Shown here in pieces: positions 24,062-34,558 of a stretch of 64,000 nucleotides of DNA. The position numbers were made by a program, and so were the translations under genes. The first letter of the stretch is position 1. Each line of letters starts with the position of its first letter. Source of the DNA: Symsagittifera roscoffensis (lineage: Eukaryota; Xenacoelomorpha; Acoela; Convolutidae); the NCBI RefSeq assembly GCF_963678635.1, contig NC_087062.1, positions 86,899,845 through 86,963,844 of the forward strand, in the 5' to 3' direction. The notes under the pieces were generated by a model. It was not told the DNA's origin. It saw only the letters and a program-made list of their open reading frames with translations, and did not search any database.

Positions 24062-24980
24062 TTTGGAGAAAATGCTGAAAATATTTCACGCAATACTGAT
24101 TTGATATTAGATTGGAAATGAACCTTCAAAACACTCTAAATAAATCAAATCAAATACCATGATCCGACAATTATTTGCTCAAATAACAACTAAATTTTAT
24201 GATTTGATTATAAGGTTAGCCTCAGCCATAATGCATATGCTGATTATATTATCAATTATCTAACACAGCACCATAATAATTTTTGTCGAAAATAAAGCTA
24301 GCTTAACTTAATTATTTTAAATCACTACTTAATTCATATGCAAAAAAAAATGCAAAAAAATTAGTGTCAAAATCGTGAAATGCACCTCTCATTTTGAAGG
24401 AGGGAAACGGAGCTAGCGTTCATTACCTGCCACTTTTTTCACTTCTTGATTTTAGGCAAAAGTATCACCCAAAGCTGCCATTTCAATTGACCTCTACATA
24501 CAATTTCTTCATGCCCTAGTTTATTTCAGTTGCTGGCTACTGAATCGAATATTTTCTTTATTTTGTTCCAGTTAAAATTTTTCAGAAAAATGAAACGATC
24601 AGCGTAGGTGTTAAAATTTGACGAATAATTTGAAATAATGTTTTTAAATTTATAATATTGTGTCGCTGAGCGTAATTATATTACCAATGTATGCTTTTTC
24701 ATTCAATTACGCATAGTACCATGAAATTAAAATTTTGAAAACACTTTTTTAATTCTTTTTCATGTTTGAAAACAAACGCTGATTGCTTCGTTTTCCTGAA
24801 AATTATTGAATGGGACAAAAAGTTTAGAAAAATTACAAACGATCAGACCACAACAAAAAATTTTGTGGTGTATAATTCGGGCGATCAGTCAAAGAGTGAA
24901 GGTTTCGAAAAATTGACAATCAGAGGATTGAGTGGGGAGGGGTATTGTCATCATTGAATGGCCTATATCATTGATGAATT
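24062..24980. other. Upstream region of the serine-protease homolog
   Basis: The minus-strand promoter should lie just above 24061. I see AT-rich DNA without a clear TATA box at a fixed distance. The short plus-strand frame 24766-24957 is not supported as a gene. Confidence 0.35.
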
Positions 24981-24988
24981 GATTATAT

Positions 24989-26075
24989 GGTGGCAGGACA
25001 ATCTACCCTATTCCAAACTACCCTATACCATTCTACCCTATGCCATTATATCCTACATACCAATCTACCCTATGCCAATCTACCCTATACTAATCTACCC
25101 TATACTAATCTGCCCTATATACCATAATGAGGTATCATAATGTAATCTTTCAAAGTCCTAATTAGAATCGGAAAGATACAGCACGTGTTAATTCATTTGA
25201 GTCTAAATTTTTGGACTCAATTTGAGTCTTTCACTTAAGGAAATTGTTCATTGCGCTTAATTCCAGCTCTAAGTTTCGTACCAGTTGAAATGGTCAATGC
25301 TGCTTTTGACTTGGTCATTGAGGAAATCGAAAACGTGTCGGACAAATTTGATCTTGACGACAATATCACTCAAAAACTTGATGAGGTAGCCTCATACTTT
25401 CAGCGCACCTACATTAAAGGCGAAACCATCGGAAGGAATTCTCGCGAACCTCTCTTCCCAGTGGCCGTAGAGGGCTGAAATTTTGGGAGGTAATAGAGGC
25501 CAATACCAAAAGAATTTTACCTTCTCCCTCACCCCGCCCCCCAGTACCGCCTTGGCCTGGTACTGGGGGGTCTACCCCTCCTTTTGTGATCAACTAGTCA
25601 AACCCTCAGTAATTTTCGAATTTCATTCAAAATTTGACTTCTTGGTGATTTGATCTTTCGAGCTTTTGATTTTCAAACACAGGCATTATCCGCTACGCTA
25701 TGTCGACTTGATGTGATATGACTTTTGTTTGTTTAAGAAATAGCCGCAACGCATTTCTATAGCAACATTGGATTAAAATTTCTGTTCGTTCATGCTTTGA
25801 ACTCATTTCCATTTTGAACGCGCAAGTTTTACGTTGCTTTGATATTTTGTTCACGTGCGTCAATTATTCTTTGATCATAATTAATGGTTCTTTGATTTGT
25901 TCGGAAATATACTGTTTCGGATTCTTCAAGAGGATGGGGTAAGTTTCAATTGCTTTAATTATAGGGTAGAATGGTATAGGGTAGATTGGTATAGGGTAGA
26001 TTGGTATGTAGGATAGAATAGTATAGGGTAGATTAGCATAGGGTAGATTGGAATAGGGTAGAATGTCATGGAACC
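24989..26075. mobile_element. MULE-like element with minisatellite TIRs and 8-bp TSD
   Basis: The left end reads GGTGGCAGGACAATCTACCC and the right end, inverted, GGTTCCATGACATTCTACCC. Each TIR then continues about 120 bp as degenerate 15-bp units of the type CTACCCTATACCAAT. The two arrays share an irregular unit containing TATCCTACATACCA, so they are true inverted copies and not independent minisatellites. GATTATAT flanks both sides (24981-24988, 26076-26083). The interior carries a transposase fragment (25239-25478). Long TIRs, an 8-bp duplication and the fragment together point to a Mutator-like element with most of its transposase deleted. Confidence 0.83.
25239..25478 (+). pseudogene. 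MULE transposase C-terminal fragment
   Basis: The frame reads RLIPALSFVPVEMVNAAFD, then a helical linker, then VASYFQRTYIKG and ending EPLFPVAVEG with a stop. The order (AL-x-F-V-P, an Asp/Glu-rich helix, YF-x-x-TYI-x-G, R-x-P-x-FP) is the C-terminal signature I associate with metazoan MULE transposases, which normally end with a W-N pair; here the final W-N is replaced. No DDE core or zinc finger lies upstream within the element. The frame has no ATG at its start and follows a TAA, so this is a remnant. Confidence 0.6.
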
Positions 26076-26272
26076 GATTATATCAGTCAAAAGCGTTATT
26101 TAAGCGTCTTCCAATTGGTCGTAAAACATCACATTTTGGAATTTTTATTTTATTTCTCGGAAAAAAAAGAATTAAATTCAAATATCAAATTTTACTATTA
26201 TGCGGGAATCTCTTATCTAGAACAAGAGCAAGGTTATGTTTCATACTTAGGAAACAATGCCTAGTTTAATTT

Positions 26273-26893
26273 GTATAAAAATGAAACAGACAATAGCTAT
26301 ATCAAGGTGGTATAGCACTGTCTGTTTTATTTTCAAGTAAAACAAATGTGAAATTAATTTCTAAGAAAGTGACAGCATACAGCAGGGCATGCAGCAGTTC
26401 CAGAAATTCTCCAAATTAGTGTAAACCTGTTCTGAGAATACATTTTAGGTGTGATCAACCAACGCGGGGTCTTTTGAACAATCAGAAATTGTTGGACAAT
26501 CAGAGAATTTCCAGCGGGTGAGCAGTGTGTGTTGTGAATAAGGAAGAACCAAAACCAGAAAGAATGCTTGCCTCAATCAGAAAGGTTGCAGTCTATAACC
26601 GGATTCCGATTGTTAGCTGAAACGTAATTTTTTGTAAGCCTTTAATTTCATAACATACAAAAAGTTGAAAACTGAAAACTGTATTTTTCCAGCAGTCATC
26701 AGTTCTGTTAAGTTCAAACTTTAAACCTGATAACAAGTTATGAATATTGTCTTTTCTATCATGCGGATTTTCTAGTATAAACTCAAAATTTTGTCACATA
26801 ATTGGAAAACATTTTCAGATTTAATTTAGCTGAAAATGAAACAGTCAAGAGCTATACCACCTTGATATATTTCTTGTCTGTTTCATTTTTATC
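26273..26893. mobile_element. Foldback element with nested TIRs
   Basis: About 62 bp at 26273-26335 recur inverted at 26832-26893. Each arm is itself a near-palindrome, opening ATGAAACAGACAA and closing TGTCTGTTT, with a core AGCTATATCAAGGTGGTATA. The 500-bp interior has no ORF. No clear target duplication was found. Confidence 0.65.
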
Positions 26894-27004
26894 CAAACTG
26901 AATCGGAAATTGTTTCTTAAATATGCGACAGAATCTTGCATTTATACTGGATGTGAAAGTCCTGCCTGATATAAGCGCTGATATTTTTTTTGTCATAAGA
27001 TTGT

Positions 27005-27463
27005 CGTCAGATTTAAAGTTTGATCTTATCAGTATTGATGAACGCTGAAAAAAAAACAGTTTTTATCTTTTTTTTTTCACATTACGATCATAAAGGATTG
27101 CAAAAAATTGCGTTTCAGCCACCAAACGGAATCCAATTAAAACTGCAACCTTTTTGCCTGATGCAAGCATTTCGTTTTGGTTTTTCATCATAGTGACACA
27201 ACATTCATTGCTCAACCCCCGCGAAATCATCTGTTTGTCCAACTTTTCCAAAAGGTCCCCTTTGCAAGGCTAAATTTTTGATGTGCGCTCTCAGCAGTTT
27301 TTTTTAGCTTTGAGGATTGGTAGACATGCATGCTGTATGCCCAGAAAAAGCAAAAAGCATTTCCTAATCTGAACTGAAACAAAAATTCAACTGGAAATGT
27401 GTTTGACTTTTACCAGTGTCTTGGTCATGTCATAAGGCTTTTATTGTGGGTTTTTATATATTT
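27005..27463. repeat. Dispersed repeat, copy 1
   Basis: This matches 27719-28142 along most of its length, with indels. Shared blocks include TATCAGTATTGATGAACGCTG at the start, CCCCCGCGAAATCATCTG in the middle and TTATTGTGGGTTTTTATATA at the end. A minus-strand open frame in each copy shares EKLD-x-QMISRGL, perhaps a decayed coding unit. Confidence 0.8.
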
Positions 27464-27478
27464 GTAAGAATTTATAGT

Positions 27479-27717
27479 TGCTTTCATGGGCGCGTTTAAG
27501 GAAAATTACATGTTCAAGAGTACCAAAAATGACAGTGATTGGTAATACTCAATTTTTCAATTTCAATGATATTCACTGAGCCGCCATTGGAGTAAAGAAA
27601 TTTGTTTATTGAATTTTACAGATTCAACAAAACTATTCGTATAGTGGCGAAATCTTGAGTGTTTCAGCTGCCCTTTAGATGATCCTAAATATTTTTTGGT
27701 GAATTAAATATTGGAAA
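27479..27717. repeat. Dispersed repeat module, matches 29168-29405
   Basis: About 239 bp beginning CTTTCATGGGCGCGTTTAAGG and ending AAATATTGGAAA, nearly identical to 29168-29405. In the first place it separates the two copies of the neighbouring repeat; in the second it stands alone. Confidence 0.85.
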
Positions 27718-27718
27718 C

Positions 27719-28142
27719 GTCAGATTTGAAGTTTTATTTTATCAGTATTGATGAACGCTGAAAAAAAAAACAGTTTTTATCTTTTTTTCTCACATTATGA
27801 TCATAAAGAATTGCAAAAAACTGCGTTTCAGTTACCAAACGGAATCCAATGAAAAACTGCTATGGTTTTTCATTATTCACAACCTTCATCGCCCAACCCC
27901 CGCGAAATCATCTGATTGTCCAACTTTTCCAAAAGGTCCCCCTTTGCAAGGCTAAATTTTTGATGTGCGCTCTCAGCAGTTTTTTTTAGCTTTGAGGATT
28001 GATGAACATGCATGATGTATGCCCAGAAAAAACAAAAACCTTTTCCTAATCTGAACTGAAACAAAAATTCACATTTGTATTTGACATTTACCAGTGTCTT
28101 GGTCATGTCATAAGGCTTTTATTGTGGGTTTTTATATATTTT
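27719..28142. repeat. Dispersed repeat, copy 2
   Basis: Second copy of the 27005-27463 repeat, with a deletion of part of the central block present in copy 1. Confidence 0.8.
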
Positions 28143-28581
28143 TGGTCGTAAAATTTGACTTATTATCCAGATGTATTTTACTAAATGCTGCCATTAAAAA
28201 CCACGTAACTTGATTTTGTTTTCAAAGTTTCAGTCAGGATAGAATAAGTACGAACATTTAACATTAAATTTAAAAAACACATCGTGGTTTAGCAGAAAAA
28301 AAATATGTTATTTTTCTCTTGGGACTTTCAAGAGTAATGAAAACTGACAAAAAATGAAAGTCTTAAACTTCTGAAATTGTGATGAAGTTTCATTGAGTTT
28401 GCAACGGAGTATAAGATCAAATGTTATGACTGAGCTCCGTTTTAAGAAGCAGAAGAAACTCTTTGCAGACAAAATTTTTCTGCCGCGTTTGAATCAAAAC
28501 AAAGAGCAAAGTTTTTTCGATTCTAAAGCAAAAAACTTAATCTTGCCATTCATAATTGGCAAAATAATATTGGGAAAAAAA
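28143..28581. other. No supported gene
   Basis: AT-rich DNA. The open frame 28393-28590 is Lys/Phe-rich and unrecognised. Confidence 0.4.
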
Positions 28582-28781
28582 CATTTCTAGGCCAAACGGT
28601 GTATTTTTTGAATTGTAAGCGAATTCCGCAACAAGGATGCTCCGTTTGTTCTTCTGTTATTTCATTCTCTTTGATCGTTCCTAAAAATTTTGACCATGTT
28701 TAAAGATTTGTCTGTGGAATCCAGGAACATACAAACACAAAATTTTGCGCCTATCCCTCGAAATGGTTTGGCCTCGCAATG
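28582..28781. mobile_element. Short copy of the 19177-19797 TIR element
   Basis: The right end GTTTGGCCTCGCAATG and the preceding block GGAATCCAGGAACATAC match the longer copy; the left end AGGCCAAACGGTG also matches. The minisatellite palindrome core is missing. Confidence 0.65.
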
Positions 28782-29167
28782 AATGCGGCAGATTTCGATT
28801 GGTCCAACTCTTTCCTTTTTTGCAAGACTTTCATTTATGATACTATTTCCCCTCAAATCTGAATGTCAAATTTTTCTTTTGATTGACTACTCCTAAAATG
28901 TTCAAAGGCAACTTGAGAACCATTATATGTGATATTTGGTTACGATGTTCAATCTTTTGACATGCCTTAATCTGAGGGTCATCCCGTATGTCATCTATCA
29001 AGAGCCTTACAATTTTTCTGCTTTAAAATTATTTGAGAACGTAGAAAATTATAAAAGCAGCGTGCAGGGTATTTTGTGAATTAATTTAGGGCCAAAAAGA
29101 TGATTATAACATCATTAATTGTTTAGTTCACTGAACTAATGCGTGATTTGGAAGAAGAATTTCTGTT

Positions 29168-29405
29168 TGCTTTCATGGGCGTGTTTAAGGAAAATTACAT
29201 GTTCAAGAGTACCAAAAATGACAGTGATTGGTAATACTCAATTTTTCAATTTCAATGATATTCACTGAGCCGCCATTGGAGTAAAGAAATTTGTTTATTG
29301 AATTTTACAGATTCAACAAAACTATTCGTATAGTGGCGAAATCTTGAGTGTTTCAGCAGCCCTTTAGATGGTGTTAAATAGTTTTTGGTATATTAAATAT
29401 TGGAA
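29168..29405. repeat. Dispersed repeat module, second copy
   Basis: See the matching module at 27479-27717. Only a handful of differences are visible by eye. Confidence 0.85.
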
Positions 29406-30126
29406 AGTATGATCTTCAGGCTGATAAGATCATTATTTAAGTGTTAAAATGTTAGTCGTGCATGTAATCGTTATGGCCCATTAGCTTGCCTCAATTCAAT
29501 TTTGAATGATTTTTAGTGCAGAATAAACTGCTACGCATAAATATTTCGCGTCACAATTTGAGCGTCACTCTAAAAAAAACGAGCATTTTAGGTTGGCGAT
29601 TGTCAGGTTAACAAAGTGTTGTACGCACACTTTGGGGCCAGCGAAGAACCAGGGATTGATCCTCCAAAATCAAAAGTTCTTTTCGAAAAAAAAACTGAAA
29701 TGAAAAAAAGCACCCGAGCATATACGTTCCTCATTTTCTTCAAAAATTGGAACAAGAACTTTTCATAAAAAAACTATGCAGCCACTGTGTTGAAGTTAGT
29801 TCGTTCATTTGTTTTGACACTGAAATTCGATATTTTGAGGAATTTCAATTTCTTGCCAGACGTTAATTTTACCAATCACTATTTCAATCATGACAATTCC
29901 CAATCTCTTTTCTCGTTACCAGATGTCTCCAAATATTATCTTTTGTTTGAATTCATGTCAAACACTTCCAGAGACATGTATACTTCATTCCAGGGAAGAT
30001 TTATCAACCTGCATCCCCATAAAAAGCAAAAGGCATTCAGTACTTCAATTTGGTGAAGCAGTTTTAGTTTTAGTTTGGCATGTGTCATTAATTGTAAGAG
30101 AACTCTCAGATGGCACGTTTTTGTCC
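29406..30126. other. No supported gene
   Basis: A plus-strand open frame at 29787-30056 has mixed composition but neither a domain nor flanking splice signals that I can support. Confidence 0.35.
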
Positions 30127-30921
30127 TTTTTGTTTTGACTTTCGATACGAAAGTAATGGAATATTTGTGCTTGGGTTGGGTTGTTTTTCTTCAAACAAAT
30201 TTTGATTTTTTAACTAGCCCTTTTGACGAATTTTTTTTAAATATCGTTCGAAAGATTTTGTTGTCCTGAGCTTAAATTTGAAAAGATATTTCACCTGTTA
30301 TGGGGGTTTAAAGATTGCCATTTTGGCCAATTTGGGACAATTAACGCGCGATATAATTCGCACTATTAACGCGTAAGCGGAGATTTAATCCGTCTTAGAA
30401 ATTGTTCCAAATTGGTTGAAAGAAGCTTATTTGCCATAATTGATTTGTTACAAGGAGCGAAATCTATCCTTTTGTACTTTATATGGCGTGTGGGGGAATG
30501 TTTCGGATCATGTTAACTATTTCCTCCCCCCCCCCCCCCCTATGGCACCTTGTAAAGAATCCCCACCCCTATAAAAACATATTGAATTTATGCTCAATTG
30601 GATTGCTTTTGTATTTCTCAGAAATTTATTCTGTCGCATTCCTACTGGTTGACGTTATTTCAATTCGCATTCCTATTGGTTGACTTTGTTTAAAAAAATT
30701 TCATCTAAACCTTGTTAACTATTCCCCCCTATTGCAATAGGGGGGGGGGGGGATAGTTAACATGATCCAATGTTTTTCATTAAAAAAATTTCAAGTTTTA
30801 GAAAAAAACTCATTTTATTTCATTGCATTCAATTTTTTTTTGTTATTACTGCTCCATAAACCTCAAAAGGCAGTCGGAACGTTCAGGGTTTTGCCCTGAT
30901 ACGAGCAGTCTTGTATTTCTT
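30127..30921 (+). mobile_element. R530 repeat, copy with a nested MITE
   Basis: It starts at TTTTGACTTTCGATACGAAAG and ends at GATACGAGCAGTCTTGT. It follows the R530 consensus throughout but is interrupted at about 30497-30776 by a separate TIR element. The terminal hairpin CAGGGTTTTGCCCTG (30884-30898) keeps its pairing despite base changes relative to other copies. Confidence 0.85.
30505..30768. mobile_element. MITE with GGATCATGTTAACTAT ends, nested in R530
   Basis: The two ends are inverted copies of GGATCATGTTAACTAT followed by a C-rich (left) or G-rich (right) run. AATGTTTC precedes and AATGTTTT follows, an 8-bp duplication with one mismatch. The right half also contains the self-complementary CCCCCTATTGCAATAGGGGG. 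Its position inside an otherwise continuous R530 copy confirms insertion. Confidence 0.82.
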
Positions 30922-31312
30922 TCGCTCGGAATATTACGAGCAGCGTGAATTGCTATCTTAAGCAGCGAGAAAGTCACATTTCGTAAATTCCAACTTATAA
31001 AACTATAAGACTTTAGCAATTAGAGTTCACTTTTATAGCTACAATTTAGGAAGATAAGTAAAAATCAAACCCTTTCTTATATAGTTCCCAAAACAGCCCA
31101 TAGTTTGGGTGCTCGATAGTGTCTGTTCGCTTTTTTTGTGGCGTTCAAGACGAAAAAAAAATAGTGTACGCAATTATGTAACTTATTAAATTCTAATAAA
31201 ATTCCAGTGAAACTGCATCCGAAATTAAGAGCAAAAACGTAATATTCTGTGTAAAAAAGCAATTTTTTGTTGCTACCAATTTTTCCTCTCTTTTTTATCT
31301 CTTTCTTGTCAT

Positions 31313-31752
31313 TGTTCCGACTTTCGATACGAAAGTAACGGAATATTTGTGCTCCGGGTAGGTTTTTTTTCTTCAGACAATTTTCGACTTTTTAACTAGC
31401 AATTTTTGACCAAACTTTTTTTATCATTCAAAAATTATTGTAGTCCTGAGCTTAAATTTGAAAGAATATTCCAACTGTGATCATTTTTTGTAAAATTATG
31501 GGGGTTTAAAGATTGCATTTTTGGCCAATTTTGAACTATTAACTCGCGATATATTTCGCGCTATTAACGCGTAAGCGGAGAGTTAATCCGTCTTAGAAAT
31601 CGTTCCAAGCTGGTTGAAAGAAGCTTTTTCGCCATAATTGATTCGTTACAACGAGCGGAATCTATCTCTTTGTACTTTATATGGCTTGAGGGGAGATGAT
31701 TTTCACAAAAAATTTCAATTTCTAGAAAAAAAAAGTTTCATTTTGTTTTTTT
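31313..31752 (+). mobile_element. R530 repeat, 3'-truncated, first of a head-to-tail array
   Basis: It begins TGTTCCGACTTTCGATACG and runs through the internal hairpin to the TTTCAATTTCTAGAAAAA block. It then stops abruptly where the next copy begins. The terminal tail with the 3' hairpin is missing. Confidence 0.85.
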
Positions 31753-32279
31753 TTGTTCCGACTTTCGATACGAAAGTAACGGAATATTTGTGCTCGGGGT
31801 GGGTTTTTTTCTTCAGACAAATTTCGTCTTTTTAAATAGCCATTTTTGACGGATTTTTTATATCATTCAAAAGGTATTGTTGTCCTGAGCTCAAATTTCA
31901 AAAAATATTTCACCTGTGATCGTTTTTCATAAAGTTATGGGGGTTTGAAGATTGCCATTTTGGCGAATTTGGGACAATTAACGCGCGATATATTTCGCGC
32001 TGTTAACGCGTAAGCTGAGAGTTAATCCGTCTTGAAATTGTTCCAAATTGGTTGAAAGAAGCTTATTTGCCATGATTGATTTGTTACAATGAGCGAAATC
32101 TATTTTTTTGTACTTAATATGACGTGTGGGGTGATGATTTTCATTAAAAGTTTCAATTTTTAGAAGAAAAAAAATTTCCCTTATTTTACATTTAATTTTT
32201 TAATGTTTTTACTGCTCCATAAAATCTTAAAAGGCAGTCGGAACATTCAGGGCTTCGCCTTGATACGAGCAGTCTTGTT
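31753..32279 (+). mobile_element. R530 repeat, complete reference copy
   Basis: 527 bp from TTGTTCCGACT to GCAGTCTTGTT. Three hairpins recur in all complete copies: ACTTTCGATACGAAAGT (31761-31777) at the 5' end, GCGCGATATATTTCGCGC (31983-32000) in the middle, and CAGGGCTTCGCCTTG (32248-32262) about 17 nt from the 3' end. Short inverted TGTTCCGACT / AGTCGGAACA boxes lie near the two ends. No ORF. The fixed 3' end with a hairpin just inside it, and head-to-tail copies, fit non-autonomous rolling-circle elements of the Helentron type; the canonical Helitron CTRR end is absent. Confidence 0.85.
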
Positions 32280-32378
32280 ACATTAACTTTCTAATGTTAT
32301 TAATGCTCCATAAACCTTAAAAGGCAGTCGGAACATTACAAGTTATTTCTGCTTCACCCTGATACGAGCAGTCTTGTT
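32280..32378 (+). mobile_element. R530 3' tail only
   Basis: This repeats the last ~100 bp of R530 (ATGCTCCATAAACCTTAAAAG to GCAGTCTTGTT) directly after the complete copy. Confidence 0.85.
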
Positions 32379-33010
32379 TCTGTTTTAATTTTGGATCTGG
32401 GTAAAAAATTACGTTTTATTCGATTTATTTTGCCAAACTCCTAACTTTCGATTTTTAGAGGTACTTAGTATAGTGGAAAGACTAAGAATAATCGTAATAC
32501 TTAGAAAAGAGGTAGAGCGTCTACAAAAGTGGTGCCACGTCAAAGCGTCTAGACACGAAAAAATGCCTTGAGTCGCATAAACAAAATAAATCAGTCTGGA
32601 ATGAGGGAAGATAAAAGAAAAAGACAATCCCGTACAGGTTGAATACCTTTTCATAGATCCTCTTCGGACCGCAGAAATCACCAGGATTTTTTGGCCGATT
32701 CAGTTTAGTTTTATGTGGATTTGAACACTAGTTCAGTTCATGTAGTTTAAACCTTCAGTTCTGAGTGGAATAAATAAAAAGACTAGATAAACCGGTCTAC
32801 AGTCGATTTATATGATAGAAATTCCCTTTCAGCCGTGATGTGACAAATAATTTCCCTGAAAAATAACGGTTTCAAGCTTTTCTTAATTAAGTTATTTTGT
32901 ATAGCACGAGTCCTTAATCATGAGATGCTAAACATGTATCATTCCAAAACCTGTTATCAGCTAGCAAAAGTGATTAGTTTCTGAAGCCGATGGCTGAAAC
33001 TGTACTTTCC
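32379..33010. other. No supported gene
   Basis: A minus-strand open frame at 32409-32681 is Ser/Thr/Leu-rich without recognisable domains. Nothing else stands out. Confidence 0.4.
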
Positions 33011-33206
33011 AAAACGAAATCATAGAAAATTTCTAATTTTTTCTCTTCTAAAACGAAATCATAGAAAATTTCTAATTTTTTCTCTTCTAAAACGAAATCA
33101 TAGAAAATTTCTAATTTTTTCTCTTCTAAAACGAAATCATAGAAAATTTCTAATTTTTTTCTCTTCTAAAACGAAATCATAGAAAATTTCTAATTTTTTC
33201 TCTTCT
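33011..33206 (+). repeat. Five-copy 39-bp tandem repeat with internal palindrome
   Basis: Units start at 33011, 33050, 33089, 33128 and 33168 (the fourth is one base longer) and are otherwise identical by eye. Each contains the palindrome TAGAAAATTTCTA. Confidence 0.95.
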
Positions 33207-33682
33207 GTACGAAACTTGCTCTTTTCATTAAAAACTTTTAATATAGCAGTAAATATTCAATTTTGATACTTTTTTGCACTGCTACTACTTACCCTATATA
33301 TCAAGAAATTAGGCACAGAGGCGAAATGGAGCTTCGCACCATTGCAATACCACGCAAAAATTTCATTGCAAAGCTAGCAGACAAAAAATGAAAGCCAATA
33401 ACCCAATCAGAAGGTACTAACCAATCATTATATCTACTTTCTAACCTCTATCCATATAGTACTTAGTGAGTAATTAATTGCACATGTGAACAATCACAAT
33501 ATACCCTAGTTGACCGAATGAACTATTCCCCTACCCAAACAAACGGAAGACGAGTCATTAAAAAGTCATAACCAAATCATCAATCTCTCCCTAAATCAAT
33601 TTGAGACTGAAACCTGGTACTAAAAAACAACTACATAAAAAACTAAATCAATATTTAAGCATCTGCAGGTTTTTTATTTCTT

Positions 33683-33958
33683 TAAATATCTCAGTTTTGC
33701 AATTGCTTTGGAAAAACAGAGATCCCAACTATTCTTTTTTGTTTTAAACTTTTATAATTAAAATTTAAAGCATAGTGTTAAATGATAAAACTAAACAGTT
33801 TCACTCAATTTCTTTGAACTAAACTATATTAGTAAAGTTCCCAAAAAAGGGTTGGAATCTCTGTTTTTCCAAAGCAATAGCAAAATTGAGATATTTAGTT
33901 TTATAATTTAACACTATGCTTTAAATTTTAATTATAAAAGTTCAAAACAAAAAATAAT
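33683..33958. repeat. Two interleaved inverted repeats (pseudoknot order)
   Basis: Segment A (33683-33729) is repeated in reverse complement at 33851-33897 (A'). The adjoining segment B (33730-33793) is repeated in reverse complement at 33896-33958 (B'). The order is A, B, spacer, A', B'. In a simple inverted duplication it would be A, B, spacer, B', A'. Both pairs match at nearly every position. The A arm contains TTTGGAAAAACAGAGATC, the B arm TTAAAGCATAGTGTTAAAT. Confidence 0.88.
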
Positions 33959-34150
33959 GAAGAATTTTTTTTCTGGCTGCTGAAAAATTTTTCTGAACAC
34001 AAAAGCAAAAACAACAATTTTTTTTATTGCTGCTTTTCTGATATTTCTAACGTTTCATGATTCAATTGTTTTAGGTTGGGTGTCCATAAAAATTTGAAAC
34101 CAGTTACATTTAAAATCGTTTGAGACAAAAACCTGTATTTGTGACCAAAG

Positions 34151-34558
34151 TGAGTTATGTCTGAGGTTTAACTCATAGAGTAATTTCGGATAGGGTACAC
34201 CGTCTGCTCGTCACGCTATCATATTTTCGGCCGGATAAATTCGTGCAACTTCTTAGTCTAATACCGATCCTAATCTTACTCTTATACTTACTAGTCTCAG
34301 GGTGTTTAACTAGTCTCTGCTAGGCTCAATAGATCTAGGGTATACTGGTTTATTGCGGCTGCTGAAGTTCTCTTGGAGAGGCAACTAATTTCTAAGTTAA
34401 ATTCAAATCTCTCTGGTGCTGAAATTACAAGTAATTTGAGCACTTACAAATAAGTGGGTTGTTAGTTAGATGGATTATGATTGGTTAATATTAAATATTT
34501 TACAGTGGTAAAATATCCAATTTATCCAATTACAAAATGTAATTTAGATCAGGTTCCA
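34151..34558 (-). repeat. 3' LTR
   Basis: 408 bp, TG...CA. Its internal edge is followed by CCCATCCGGGTTTTACAGAG; read on the minus strand, CCGGATGGG precedes TGGAACC and is a weak polypurine tract. The outer flank is AAAG. Confidence 0.92.

Noticed and set aside
24958..26075. CRISPR-like array from the regularly spaced CTACCCTATA units
   Set aside because: There are no unique spacers. The units are contiguous, degenerate 15-bp repeats, inverted at the two ends of a transposon in eukaryotic DNA.
33011..33206. CRISPR-like short array
   Set aside because: Five near-identical 39-bp tandem units with no spacer sequence; a simple tandem repeat.
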